Shown piece after piece: positions 1 to 10,333 of a stretch of DNA of 64,000 nucleotides (the stretch's first letter is position 1; each line of letters starts with the position of its first letter). The position numbers and the translations under genes were made by a program. This stretch comes from Patiria miniata (Eukaryota > Echinodermata > Asteroidea > Valvatida > Asterinidae), in NCBI RefSeq assembly GCF_015706575.1, contig NW_024037074.1, positions 22,681,334-22,745,333 on the forward strand, written 5' to 3'. The notes beneath the pieces were generated by a model. It ran no database searches. It saw only the letters and a list, made by a program, of their open reading frames with translations, and had not been told where the DNA came from.

Positions 1-266
1 TCGAGATGAGCTGAAAGCAGTGAATCTTTCGCTATTGCCATGATGCCACCACCTCGGTTATTCCTGTCACGTCGGATAGTGGAATATCCAGGTTTGCTTA
101 GGACATTATTTGCTGACAGCCATGTCTCTGTGATGCAGACAATGTCCACAGAATGAAGCTCCAGAAATGACTGCATTTCCTGTTGCTTGTTACAGATACT
201 ACGAGCGTTGAGAAGTAGACCGGAGATGGAATTCCTGTAAGTCTTTGAAGATGCAGGGAAGTCCAT
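1..266 (-). pseudogene. Endonuclease (AP/EEP-type) N-terminus of the same element, other frame
   Basis: From the ATG at 266 the third minus frame reads through to the window edge. It contains SGLLLNARSICNK, then VDIVCITETWLS, then RRDRNNRGGGIMA. These are the first two conserved blocks of the APE-like endonuclease of non-LTR retrotransposons: the Asn of LNARS and the Glu of TETW are catalytic or metal-binding, and the RNNRGGG loop is typical of CR1. The matching block in the second element of this window is FNARSI...VSETWL...RNRNGGG. Upstream in this frame a TAA lies near 275, so a single-base indel around 265-280 separates it from the PHD frame. Only about 88 codons are inside the window. 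Confidence 0.8.
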
Positions 267-1051
267 AGGATAGTTTTATTCCAATTATAATCAATTTCCA
301 CAGTAGAATTAAGCTCATGATCACTGCCAAACTCCTCATGGAATGAACTGTCAGAGCATGATGAAAATGGCAGCTTGTACACACAGTATGGGCAGAAACA
401 GTCCACAGTGCTAGATATTAACTCATTATACTGGGTGATTGACATTTCAGGGATGCATTTCTGATGCCAAAATTTGTTGCAGACTTCACAGAGAAGATAT
501 CTCTGATTACTTTTCACTGGACGACTGCAGCTACCACAGGGATCCTTCACAGGCCCAGGGTTATCTTCTATGTCTCCACACACAGTTAATAAGATATGAA
601 ATGATGCTGTTGAGTTGTGGTAGTAAGACACTGGGGTATTTCCAAACTTACTTTTCCTATAAGTCCTGATGATTTGTTCATAGTTCAGCCATATTGTGCA
701 TTCACATGGTACAAGATGCTTGGTGAAGATGCACATGAGGGAACAATAGCGGGTGGGCACCACACAAAAGCTGTCATGCAGGTCATAATGGAGTCGGTCG
801 AGTGTGTCGTGTGAGTTGTAGCTGCTTACAGTCTTATGCTGAAACACTGACTGAAGACTGCAAAAGTCCAACACAAGATCTGTCAAAAACTCCCTTACAG
901 TGCCCTCAATCACATGAGTAAACAGACCAGTGAAATCAGCAGGACAAACTCCTTCATATGGTGTGCAATGTACACTGCAAAGCAGGCTAGAAGCAGCACA
1001 AATTGAGAAAAATGTCAGAGCCCAGTACGGGGTCTGCTGACCAGCCGCCAT
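98..1051 (-). pseudogene. Signal peptide-2A-PHD finger N-terminal ORF of the retrotransposon
   Basis: The frame stays open from 1078, but codon 1 there is TTG. The ATG at 1051 (second base after it G, A at -3) is the better start and gives MAAGQQ followed by a hydrophobic stretch (YWALTFFSICAASSLLC), a likely signal peptide. Numbered from the TTG, LL-TVCGDIEDNPGP at 163-176 matches the 2A consensus D(V/I)ExNPGP, which makes ribosomes skip the Gly-Pro bond. A PHD-type zinc finger follows: C181, C184, C197, C200, H205, C208, C229, C232 (C4HC3). In sea urchin elements 2A peptides with signal sequences are reported to give dual targeting of the N-terminal product. The last 55 or so residues are out of frame: the endonuclease continues in another frame near 270, so this is a frameshifted copy. 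Confidence 0.8.
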
Positions 1052-1084
1052 CTTTGTTGTCCCTTTCGGACAGAGCAAGCAGCG

Positions 1085-1567
1085 AAATCCCTGTTTGCCC
1101 GGTGCCGCCGTTGTTCAGTCCGGTCCAACAGGAAGGACAATCTTAGACGCAACTACAGCAAGAAACACCCGGAACATCTGAATGAGTTGGATGGGATAGC
1201 GCTTGAGACAGAGGCGGAACGGATGGCGCAGTCGAGGAAGACACTTCGACTACAGCTATCCCGGAGGGATCTTGGAGATTGTGCATCCTGGAGTGAGGCG
1301 CGGGAGATGCTAGAGGGGGAGTGAAGGAATCGCTCTCGGAACAGGAGTGCAGGGAGCAGCAGCCGACCTCGCGAAAAGGAGGAGGAGACGCCAAAGGAAA
1401 CGTCGTCCGTCGACAGGGGAAAAGCTAAACACCGCCAGGCCACGTCAGCGACTGTGTCCTCGGCCAGCCAAGCTGGGGGTAATGCTCCACTGGATTTATC
1501 CGTTCGTGCTCCAGCCCAGATGCAAGCAAGGAATAAGATACAATCCAGGTCGCACGACAAAATTTAA
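1085..1567 (+). pseudogene. Broken C2H2 zinc-finger / Arg-Ser-rich coding remnant
   Basis: One plus frame is open from upstream of 1085 to a TGA at 1322-1324, and continues in the same frame to a TAA at 1565-1567. The first half holds C(1103)-x2-C(1112)-x12-N(1151)-x4-H(1166), exactly C2H2 spacing with the first His changed to Asn (CAC to AAC is one base). It is followed by KKHPEHLNEL and a charged stretch. After the TGA come RNRSRNRSAGSSSRPREKEEE and a Ser/Ala/Gln-rich tail. The GC-rich composition differs from the AT-rich DNA beyond 1600. The frame runs antisense to, and directly abuts, the 5' end of the 2A/PHD element. It could be a decayed host exon or an ORF of another transposon; I do not recognise the family. 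Confidence 0.45.
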
Positions 1568-3130
1568 AGATGTTCTGGCATATTGCAACGAGTCTTGAAA
1601 GTGATCTATGCTAATGTGACCCTAGCTGGTTGGGGTCAATAATTGGGAAGAGGACACGGCAACTATGTTCTGAAGGTTTATTTCTGAAAAACACGAAAAG
1701 GAAAGACGTTATAAATTGGATGTGTCTTCCTTGGTCTCCAGTCAGAATTTGAATGACACTACAGAAAGTATTTAGGGAAAACATTAAAGGATATTTGAGA
1801 TAATAACAGACCGATTGACTATTTTCCGTTTGCATATTCTGCCGAAAAATCCATATATCGTGCTATATGTAATCCACACTTTTTACAATATTACACTCAC
1901 TCTTGATCTCGTCGAGCATGATGACGTGCTCGCATTGATCTGTTTCGGGTGATGATTTTATCGTTGGTATTTTATCCGGCAGTTCACCAAATGCCTCGAG
2001 GTATTCACTCTGTAAAGGATTTATTTGTATTAAAATGTCTTTAATAAAAAATGATATTTTTTAAAGTAGCCATCGGTCTGATCATTATATTACTCTCCAT
2101 TCATTATGAAAAATAGCTCTCTACCTTTTCAGACGTAGAGAGTTAGTTTTTTATCCCCGCGTTTCAAGGTCGCGTTGTTGACGCCAGATTTCTATTGTGT
2201 TTCAAGGTTGCGTTGTTGACACTAAATTTCTATTGTGTTTCAAGGTCGCGTTGTTGACTTCAGATTTCTAGAAATTTGTTGTCAGGGGATCCTTTTTTTT
2301 TGCCCTAACTAATTTTTAGAACGTGTCCAGACTTGCGACAGATTTTTTCTATTTTGCTCCGGAACCCCCACCATCCCTACTACTAGTATCATTGCTGAAG
2401 TTTGAGTCACCTCCATGCGTATCGGGCAAGAATAACTTCACATTTTGAAACCAAATAAAGAAGGAAAGGCCTTTCCAGTTAAATAACATATGATTAAAGG
2501 CCTATATTTAAGAGGCAGTAACACGCCTCACTCCTGATGACGTTTACTGTTACAGTACTTTCAATAGATGCTGTAAAGCTAAAATATTAAGTACACAATG
2601 ATTTAAACATTGAATTTTTTGTCGGCTCCTCACCTTTGAACTGATTTTTTTTAGGAGAAAAGTCTAATGTGATATTTCAACCTGCAGACCATAAATAATA
2701 TACTGCTATACCCTTTCTGCCTTATGCCTATTGAAAGTTTTGAGGTCAGATTAAACATGTCCTTAATTTTACAATAAGGATTCCAAGTCGTTTACATTCT
2801 ATGGAATAGTCTATTTAAAGAAATATTGTCCAAAGATTCGATTGAGTCGAACCGTACATCCAGTAACAGACGAATCAGTTTTCTTCCAACTAGAAAATGA
2901 ACCATGTTAACGTGTTGTGTTAAATTCCATATTCACAAAAATTAGTAAATTTGGAGAAAACAACATACATGTACTGTATTGCTTTCTTCATATTTACTTT
3001 GTGTTCATGTTCTCAGTAAATTAGTTTATATTCATTTCGTCTGGGATTTTCAGGGATTTTCACAACTTTTCCAGCTGTACTGTAGCAATACACGCAACCC
3101 TAGTGGAAAACAAATCATTGCACCGTAAGC
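1568..3130. other. AT-rich stretch without recognisable gene
   Basis: Only short frames occur. The one structured feature is the 38-bp triplet at 2162-2271, listed separately. Confidence 0.6.
2162..2271 (+). repeat. Three tandem copies of a 38-bp unit
   Basis: Units start at 2162, 2200 and 2238, each beginning tttcaaggtcgcgttgttga with one or two changes. The spacing is exactly 38 bp, and divergence is low in the first half of the unit. Confidence 0.85.
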
Positions 3131-3413
3131 ATGTACTCCAAGCCGACAACTTCATCGTGTGCGGCGGCAACACGTGTTGCACGCTCAACGCCATTGGTAA
3201 GGAAGGTGTTGCGTATTATTCATGCCTGTGTAACTGTCCTTTCGGGAAAAGGCTTCACAAACCTTCCAGATATTCACCATCTTGATATGAACCTTCGCAT
3301 TTTAAACGTAGGAAGAATGGACGGTAGCCACTGTAAATTGTGAACTCCAAGCCGACAACTACATCGTGTGCCGGCATGCCGCGTCAACACGTGTTATCAT
3401 TTCAACACCATTC
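3131..3413 (+). repeat. Direct duplication of a ~65-bp segment
   Basis: 'actccaagccgacaactt' with downstream 'atcgtgtgc..ggc..aacacgtgtt' occurs at about 3132-3192 and again at about 3345-3413, roughly 210 bp apart. The second copy has a small insertion. Short frames over it are not supported as genes. Confidence 0.7.
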
Positions 3414-3469
3414 TACACAATAAAAAATCAAATCATCCTGATTTTGGTATTTGTGCATGCAGCAGCAAC

Positions 3470-4345
3470 CGGGTACGACGACAGAATGTTTTAATTACAT
3501 CTTTCAATAATTCGAACCTTTACAGACTTGCTAGTATTTGCTGAACTGTCATATATATTATCTAGGCGTAAGAGCCTTTCATTATAGACACATTTAAGTA
3601 ATCAATTAATTATACAGAATTATACCCGAGACAACACTCGTTTTTGCAATTGTTATGATTTTTTTCTAAATATTCGTACCCCATTTTATATTATATTTAG
3701 TCTCATCGCTGTGATGACTACCAGGTACGACAGTGTTTTAATTACGGTCAGTCATTAATTTGAACCTTAAAGACGTCTTGATAGAGACAATATTTACAGA
3801 ACTAAGGTCTATCATTTAGGCGTAAGAGCCTTTCATTTAGCATATTTGCGTAATCAATAATAGAATTAACCTTGAGACTTCCCTCCTCTTTACAATTGTT
3901 ATGGTTATTTCTGAAGATTCGTACCACATTTGATATTATATTAAGGCAAGATTTTCAGAACTATCTTTTATGGTTTTGTACAATACCAAATACATTCCGC
4001 TGAGGATAAATCACGCATACTATGGTGCAAGTCTATTCAGACTTGTTCGCGTTCTGAACGCATTAGATCGGTAGTACAATTCTAACATCTCATCTAGTAG
4101 ATCTGATCCTTATGAATCTTACTGCCAACCCGCGAATCTCGTTTTATACCTCCGTCAGAAACTACTCCGACCATACCTTGATTGCCACTTGTGGATTTCA
4201 TTTGAACCTTCAAGCTTTACAGAACTATCCTTTAGGCTTCAGAGCCTTTAGCCTTTAACTATGCTTAATTAAATAATCGCAAGATACCACTCGTCTATTA
4301 CATTATGGCTGTTTCTGGATTTGTACCCCATTTAACATTGATGTG
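3470..4345 (+). repeat. Three diverged copies of a ~220-bp repeat
   Basis: Blocks at about 3470-3700, 3718-3940 and 4190-4345 share, in order: a 'gaaccttt' box, 'acagaact', 'taggcgtaagagcctttcat', a 'aagtaatcaatt'-like stretch, 'caattgttatg' and 'attcgtaccccatttta'. The third copy is the most decayed. The middle and third copies are separated by the ~200-bp unit at 3981-4190 that recurs near 10.8 kb. Confidence 0.65.
3981..4190 (+). repeat. Dispersed repeat, second copy at ~10786-10935
   Basis: Shared landmarks in both copies are 'ccgctgaggata', 'gtctattcagacttgttcgcg' (or 'gtctgctgagactgtcttgttggcg'), 'ttctgaacgcat', 'ctcgttttatac' and 'gtcagaaac'. Both copies are plus-oriented. Each lies upstream of the better-preserved repeat at 4516 and 12539 respectively, so the two are probably parts of one longer element. 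Confidence 0.65.
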
Positions 4346-4515
4346 TTGACTGCCAGATACGAAAAACTAAAACCATATTTGGAAAAATGGAAACGTACAC
4401 CTGAACTATGCAAGACAACTCCTTCAGGCAAGGGTAGCAATGTTCGTCTCTCATAAATACTGTTTGAGACATTGAACAACTATGAAATTACAACTAGACT
4501 TGACAACTGTGTTAA

Positions 4516-4654
4516 AAATTGTGTGTTGTCGTTGCTGCTCGCAAGCGTGAAGTGATATACCTTCAATCCAACCACGCACACATTCCTGTGTCGCTCCCTA
4601 TTCAAATTACCCGCCCTTAACCACTCTACCGTGTCTCACTTACATATCAATGAT
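4516..4654 (+). repeat. 139-bp dispersed repeat, copy 1 (copy 2 at 12539-12677)
   Basis: From 'aattgtgtgttgtcgttgct' to 'tacatatcaatga' this stretch matches 12539-12677 with only a handful of substitutions over 139 bp, in the same orientation. It is far more conserved than its surroundings, which suggests a recent element or conversion. Confidence 0.85.
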
Positions 4655-4711
4655 TTTGGTATTTGCGCTTGCAGCAGCAACCGGTATGAACTATAAAGAA
4701 CGGGTCTGTAT

Positions 4712-5023
4712 CAAGGGCGGATCCAGAACACAATTTTGGAGGGGGCCAAAAAAAAATTTTGGTCCCCCAAAAAAGTGGGTCACAAAAATTACGGCGTGGG
4801 GTTCGGGGCCCGCTTAAGGGCCCCGAAATTTTTTTGGATTCTAGATGCTCTGTGGTGCGATCTGAGGCAATTTCTGACCACTTTAACCAATGTTTTTTGA
4901 GGAAAAGATGGTGGTGTACTCATTGCCTGCCTTTATTGCGATGTCACATAAAAAAAAAAAAAATTGGTTTCGTTTTGGGGGGGGCCATGGCCCCCTTTGG
5001 CCCCCCCCCTGGATCCGCCCTTG
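4712..5023. mobile_element. hAT-type MITE, 312 bp, intact ends
   Basis: The left end caagggcggatccag (4712-4726) is the exact reverse complement of the right end ctggatccgcccttg (5009-5023). The element is bracketed by a perfect 8-bp direct repeat gtctgtat at 4704-4711 and 5024-5031. Eight-base target duplications with short TIRs are the hAT-superfamily signature. The interior holds G- and A-runs and no transposase, so it is non-autonomous. Perfect TIRs and duplication point to a young insertion. A related but decayed copy may be at 27050-27352. Confidence 0.88.
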
Positions 5024-5064
5024 GTCTGTATTGCTGAATCCCCAAAGGATTTAGATATTTAACA

Positions 5065-5178
5065 TCATATTGCAATCACTCTCTGGGATATATTAAAGTA
5101 TCCTTCGCTGTCTCTGATATAGCGTCCATGACGCTCGAACAGCCTGTTGGATATCTGCTTTGATAGCCGCTGAGACTC
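5065..5178 (-). pseudogene. Possible C-terminal remnant of the tyrosine recombinase
   Basis: A minus frame reads ISNRLFERHGRYIRDSEGY and ends at a TGA (5065-5067). R-L-F-x-R-H-G-R is the familiar C-terminal signature of XerD-like recombinases in marine invertebrate genomes; the RHGR codons are at 5122-5133. An overlapping frame (VRVFPEQPHAAVGVSAAIKAD) could be the preceding segment after a frameshift. The middle of the core domain is absent between here and 5555. The location, downstream and in the same orientation as the other recombinase pieces, fits one decayed gene. The match is short, so this is tentative. Confidence 0.35.
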
Positions 5179-5554
5179 CAACAGCAGCATGGGGCTGTTC
5201 TGGGAAAACTCTAACCTTCCCTCTCAAACTCTCGAGTACTTCATCGGTTTATACCTCTATGAAATCACTTTATACTCTTCTTGAACATTTGTTTAAGTTT
5301 CTGAACACAAAAGAAGGTCTTTATCTGAAGGGGAGACTTAGACTCACTTGACATACAATTCTGTCATTGCAACTGTAATATTGACAATAAATACCTCGCA
5401 ATAATAACTGAATTCACTTGGCCGAGTGTATGAGATAACACGTAAATACTTCAATTAAAGTGCGGCTAACTCACTGAGCCGATAAGACCCGGTATATGAA
5501 ATAAGGGCCTTGACCAGGAATCTTATATGAAATAAGATGTGAACGGTCTTTACC
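5179..5554. other. No supported gene
   Basis: This is probably decayed DNA of the recombinase element. A ~25-bp segment 'ccttatttcatata' and 'cttatttcatata' is duplicated around 5490-5540. Nothing else stands out. Confidence 0.4.
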
Positions 5555-5748
5555 CTATTTTGGCACCATCTCAGAAAGAATATCTGGTGTAATTGGATCT
5601 TTCTTTGGCTTAACCATTGTTCTTGTCAGACCTTTAGCGCGGCGTATGACACCAGAGGGTCTTTGGTTGTATCATGGTCCCCAACTAGCCATGAGATGAA
5701 CCCATGACATGGCAGCTAGAGAGTTTGTGACTGTAGGTGCATGGCTAT
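5555..5748 (-). pseudogene. Tyrosine recombinase (XerD-like), middle piece, split by retrotransposon
   Basis: Immediately downstream (minus sense) of the 3' end of the 4.6-kb retrotransposon, a frame reads HAPTVTNSLAAMSWVHLMA, then an internal TGA, then SGVIRRAKGLTRTMVKPKKD and PITPDILSEMV before a TAG at 5555-5557. This pattern (TVTN..AAISWVH, then KKxPITPxxL) is what follows the SAM-like N-terminal domain in the XerD-like recombinases of DIRS- and Crypton-type elements. The piece joins in frame with 10334-10564 if the retrotransposon and one copy of its 5-bp target duplication are removed. The internal stop and missing core show the gene was dead or dying. Confidence 0.65.
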
Positions 5749-6735
5749 TTACTATTTACTATTTTATTTCTCGGGAAAATATCAACAAATACATGTAAAC
5801 AAATGACTAAAGTTACAACACAAAGCAACAAAAGCTTTAGATACATAAACAAACAAACAAAAACAAAATACCATTCAGCTCCCGAAGGATTGCCCAAAAG
5901 AAACGTTGTTTCTGTCTAGGGGTTCTCCAAACTGAATGGCATACGTGAAAACAACAAGCAATAAATATAAAAAGAAATTTTAACTATACAAAAAAAAAAA
6001 AAGTTAAATAAGTTACATTAAGTCAAGAACAAAGTTGGTAAATTATATAATTATTAGACAAACAAATCAAAAGAAAAAAAAAATCAATTACATTTGTACT
6101 AGGTAAATTAAATGAATAAACAAATTAATATATACATTGTACTTCAACTACTACCACTACTACATGTACTACTAATACTACTTATATTAATAGATAAATA
6201 AATAATTAGACAAGTTGGTAAGTTAGCCTAATTAATTAATTAATTAAATGAATGAGTAAATATTGCATTTTTAATTCTTTAAATAAATAGTTATTAATAA
6301 ATAAACAAAAATTACAGTTTTACAATAAAAAAAAAAAAAAAAAAAAAATGATTCATAATAAAAAAAAAGAAAAGTTTTCATTATATGAAGGGGTTGAAGA
6401 AGGTTAGATAAATAAGTTCAATAAAGTGTACAGTGTAAAGCAAAGCTTGTGATTATTAATTGTATTAATGAAATTTGAATACTGTAACAAAATCGCTGAA
6501 ATCAAATCAATATACATCACCAAGCTTTAAAGGGAGAGATAAAAAACAAAAACAAAAAAACAAAAAAACCACAACAAAAACACAACCAAAAAACATCGAA
6601 CAACCCATCAATAAATATGTACAATAATAAATAAATACATACAATTTTTTTTTTTTATTTTAATTAAATAATCAAATAATTAATTAAATAAATAAATAAA
6701 CAAGTAAATAAATAAATAACTTAATAACTACATAA

Positions 6736-6772
<37 letters not shown>

Positions 6773-6931
6773 ATACAAAATACAACTAAATCAACAAGAA
6801 TTAAAATCATACACTGAGAAAAATATACGAAAATCTATAACAGTATCTAATCAAAATCAAAACAACCTGGATCGCATGTAAAAAAAATAAAAAAAAGGTA
6901 ACCACTTTAACCAAGACAGTTAGTGAATGCC
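5749..6931 (-). other. 3' UTR of the 2A retrotransposon, with long homopolymer and AT-rich tracts
   Basis: The plus strand shows A-runs of about 25-30 at 6327-6350 and 6739-6770, many aaat/taaa microsatellite stretches, and a terminal 'tatttactatttactatttta'-like array near 5746-5765. There is no coding potential. The length is unusually large for a CR1-type 3' UTR and may reflect microsatellite expansion. Confidence 0.7.
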
Positions 6932-9900
6932 TTAATAGGCCTGAAGGATTGGACTAGAACTGAAAAGATGATCGCGTAAAGAGTTAATGAATGGTTTATA
7001 TGAAGGTTCGATACAAAGGTCTCTTAGGTCACAAGGAAGAGAGTTAAAAAACCTGGGGAAGAGCATAAATGAAGAAAATTTTAAACAGTTAGTCCTGCTG
7101 TACTGATGTTTAAACAGCAAAGTTTCGGTCTTTCTAGTATTTGGCAGTGGTAGGAAAGTTTCGGGAATGCTGTTGTGTCTGTGTAGGCATTTAGTAATGA
7201 AGCATACAGTGAGGAATATCAGTCTGTTGTAGAGAGGGGCCAAGTGAAGTGTGGTTAGACGTTGTTCATAAGAGAGGGTATTGGAAACCTGAAACGGAAA
7301 GCATGACCTAGTAAAGCGTCGTTGGATTGATTCAAGTCACTCAATGTGGTTTTTCTGGTGTGGAAGCCAGACAGGAGCACCATACTCTAAGATAGGCCTG
7401 CAGAGAGAACAGAATAATTTAACTAGTACCTGTGGGTTTCTAGATTTGACTGTGCGGCGGATAAATCCAGATAATTTAGCACATCTTGAACGGACCATTT
7501 GAACATGTTTTGACCAGGACAAGTCTTTTGAGATGATTATACCAAGATATTTATATGTATCAACAACTTCCAATGGGTGTGACTCTTGTAGGGCGTACGT
7601 TGTAGATATTTGCTTCCTAGATCGAGAAATATGCATAATTTTACATTTATTTGAGTTTAGTTTCATGTGATTATCAGTGCACCACTTACTGATGATATTA
7701 AGGTCATTCTGCAAAATAACAGTGTCGTTAACATCTCTAATAACTCTGTACAAGACTGTGTCATCTGCATACTGCGGAAGTGAAGATTTGACATAGTTCG
7801 GTAACTCTGATGTGAATAAATTGAATAACACAGGACCGAGAACTGAGCCCTGTGGGACACCAGATGTCACAGGTATCCAATCGGACTTTACACCTGAAAA
7901 AAGAACACGCTGTTGGCGGTTGGAAAGGAAGTTGTTAATCCACATCCACAAGTTATTGCTAATGCCATACTTGTGTAGTTTCTGTAAAAGAATGGAATGA
8001 TCAACACGGTCAAAGGCTTTGGACCAATCGAGAAAGATTGCATCAACTCGTCCTGGTTTTGTTGCATCCAAAGTTCTGGCCCACGTATCAAAAAGAGAAG
8101 TTAGCTGAGTTATGCAAGAACGTTTGGGTTGAAAACCATGCTGGGAGTCGGGTATAATATTGTATTCTGCCGAGTGCTGAAGGAGCCTTTTTGATACAAA
8201 ACCTTCCAACATTTTGCACGGAACAGAGCAAAGGGAAATTGGGCGATAGTTAGCAATTATTGATTTATCTCCAGTTTTAAACAGTGGAAAAACATTTCCC
8301 AGCTTCCAGTCCTGTGGAATTACACCTTTAGAGAGGCTAATGTTGAAAATTTTGGCTAAAACAGGAGCTATGGAGGAGCCAGCAAGCTTGAGTATTGCGG
8401 GTGAAATGCCATCTGGCCCAGGAGGTTTGGAAGAGTTGAGCTTCTTGATGGCCATCAGTACGTCACCTTCGTTTACCTGAAGAATATTCAGGGAAGTAAT
8501 ACCAGGATAGGTATCACAGGAAGGATTGAGGGGAACGGTGGATTGCTGTGGAGAAAAATTACTCTGAAAATGAGCATTGAAAGCGTCTGCGATTTCAACA
8601 GGAGTACTGAAACTACTGTCACCATGCTTAAATATATTTACTGGGTGGGACTCTCTCTTATTCTTCACAAATGACCAAAATCGTTTAGGATTACGTTTAC
8701 AATCAGTAGAAAGATTCTGGATATAGTCATTGTAGGAAGTTTTTGTCATACGTTTAACAAGAGCTCTTAAGTCTTTATACTTGTTCCATAAGTTTGTATT
8801 GTTTTTATGAGCCACAGCTTTACGGTACATTCTGTTCTTTTTCCTGGAAACGCTGATAATTTCACGGGTAATCCATGGTGATCGACGTTGACCCTTTGAC
8901 ATAGCGGTAGGAACTATGTCCTTCACAGCAGCATGGATCAGTGTCGTGAAATTATCCCACGTTTCATCAATGTTGGTTTCATCAAAAAATAGATTCCAAG
9001 GAATACACTCCAGAGTCCTCTTGAAATCTGTGCTGTCAGCCTTGTGAAATTGATAAAATGTCCTGTGAAGAACCTGGTTTGGGGAAGCAGTAGTGATATT
9101 GAAGTGCACAGAGTCATGATCACTGTTACCTAGACAAGGGCCTTGACGAATATTGGTAGTCCAGTTTGGGTTGTTACAAAAAATAAGGTCTAACATTGAG
9201 TCGGTACCATGAGGATTGCGTCTTGTTGGAAATGAGACGAGTTGAGACATACCCAGGGACTCGGTAATGTCACGAACAAATGCAGAGTGGCGGTCAAGGG
9301 CTGGATGGTTTGGCAGATGAGCATCAGGCAATGGGGTACACGGTATGCGTAGATTGAAGTCTCCAAGAAGAAAAATGGCTTTGAACTTGTGACTCCAAGG
9401 TGAGATTTGGCTGAGAGAAAAAGCCAGTGCATCGTCGAAGCCAGCGGTTGAAGTTGGTGGACGATAACAAGTACCAAAAAGAAGTGTGCCTTTGTTCTGT
9501 GGGAGGATAACTTGAACCCAGATAAGTTCACACTGATTGAAGTTGGCCTGGATGGTTGATGAGGGCTCAAACTCACGTCTTCTAGATGGCATGAGGGTGC
9601 TCTTACATGCAAATAGAACACCACCACCATTGCGATTTCTGTCATTTCGGAATATTTGATACGAGGGGTCAAGAATCTCACCATCATTGATGTCTGGACA
9701 AAGCCAGGTCTCAGATACACAAGCGATATCAATGTGATTGGATGCCAGTTCCGTCTGAAGCTCGAGGATCTTATTGACTATACTCCTGGCATTGAATAAG
9801 ACACACTTCAAGTTGTGGTTACTAGTGTCCTCATCAGGGTGGTGCGAAGGGCCTGGGTTTGATTCAATATCTCCTGATTTGAGCAGCTGAAATGTACATA

Positions 9901-10063
9901 CAGAGTTGCTGTAGTAAGGGATCCTCGTCTTGCAAAACTTGACGTGTCCACTTCTGTTGTTTACAACAACCCCAGGGGAGCAGACAAAAGGGTCAGCATG
10001 GAGATCACAGATGTTGATGAATAGGATAGATGCCAGGATTAGAAGCTTAAGATAGACAGCCAT
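6932..10063 (-). pseudogene. Retrotransposon polyprotein: signal peptide-2A-endonuclease-reverse transcriptase
   Basis: ATG at 10063. Residues 1-25 are a hydrophobic signal-like segment (MAVYLKLLILASILFINICD). A 2A motif, LLKSGDIESNPGP, ends at P72. The endonuclease spans about 86-325: N91 (FNARSI), E118 (SETW), D235 in LLGDFN, and SDH at 314-316. The reverse transcriptase spans about 530-800: KPPGPDGI, FLDWSKAFD (677-685), SGVPQGSVLGP and the catalytic YADD (765-768). A thumb/C-terminal region follows (TYKYLGI, RPILEYGAPVW). A TGA at 7337-7339 stops the frame after residue 908, but the same frame continues (LESIQRRFTR ... FNSLPCDLRD) to a stop at 6932, 1043 codons in all. The TGA sits after a G and could be a CpG-type change from CGA. 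There is no separate ORF1 or PHD here, unlike the element at the left edge. Confidence 0.92.
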
Positions 10064-10333
10064 TGTTGAATGCTGTACGGTTGGATGGGCATCAAGCTTG
10101 CTGTGTAGAAAATGGTTTCCTTCTCAGTCCATGTGGGAGAAGATTCGGCATAAGGTTTCCGTAAAATACTCCAAGATTCTGTGTGATATATGGCAGAGGA
10201 TGGTCCAGTATGAGCTATATAACTAGATGTAAAGCCTTGTATTTGTCTACACAAATAGTCCAGTTTGAAGCTGAGCTGAGCTCCAGTTTGTAAGCCGGGC
10301 TGAGATGCACGCTTGTTGGCACGCTTGCCCTCT

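Larger units (their letters stand above)
1..1055 (-). mobile_element. 5' end of a 2A/PHD non-LTR retrotransposon (CR1-like), runs off left edge
   Basis: Reading leftward, this stretch gives a signal-peptide-like start, a 2A motif, a PHD finger and then the N-terminus of an AP-type endonuclease, the order expected at the 5' end of a CR1/L2-clade non-LTR element. The reverse transcriptase would lie beyond base 1. The probable first ATG (1049-1051) sits only a few bases from plus-strand coding-like sequence that starts near 1085, so the element's 5' terminus is probably close to 1055-1080. Retaining a 5' end is uncommon, since most copies of such elements are 5'-truncated. A frameshift between the PHD and endonuclease parts makes this copy defective. 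Exact ends and target duplication cannot be seen. Confidence 0.8.
5749..10333 (-). mobile_element. Near-complete 2A-bearing non-LTR retrotransposon (CR1-like), 4585 bp
   Basis: The element has a 5' UTR of about 270 bp (10064-10333), one long ORF (6932-10063), and a 3' UTR of about 1.18 kb (5749-6931) rich in T on the sense strand. The 3' terminus is a short tandem repeat (aaatagt units), as in CR1/L2 elements, rather than a poly(A) tail. The 5-bp sequence gctat (plus strand) lies at 5744-5748 and 10334-10338 and is read as the target-site duplication; the interrupted recombinase frame is restored across it, which independently supports both ends. The only disabling change seen in the ORF is one TGA. 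The 3' UTR contains inverted stretches (cattcag...ctgaatg, 5876-5938) that could fold near the 3' end. Confidence 0.85.

Noticed and set aside
1347..1598. 83-codon plus frame with Arg-rich start
   Set aside because: It overlaps the better-supported frame that carries the C2H2 spacing and Ser/Arg stretch; likely a shadow.
7812..9732. Additional frames (60-180 codons) inside 7.3-10.1 kb
   Set aside because: Shadows of the retrotransposon ORF in other frames.
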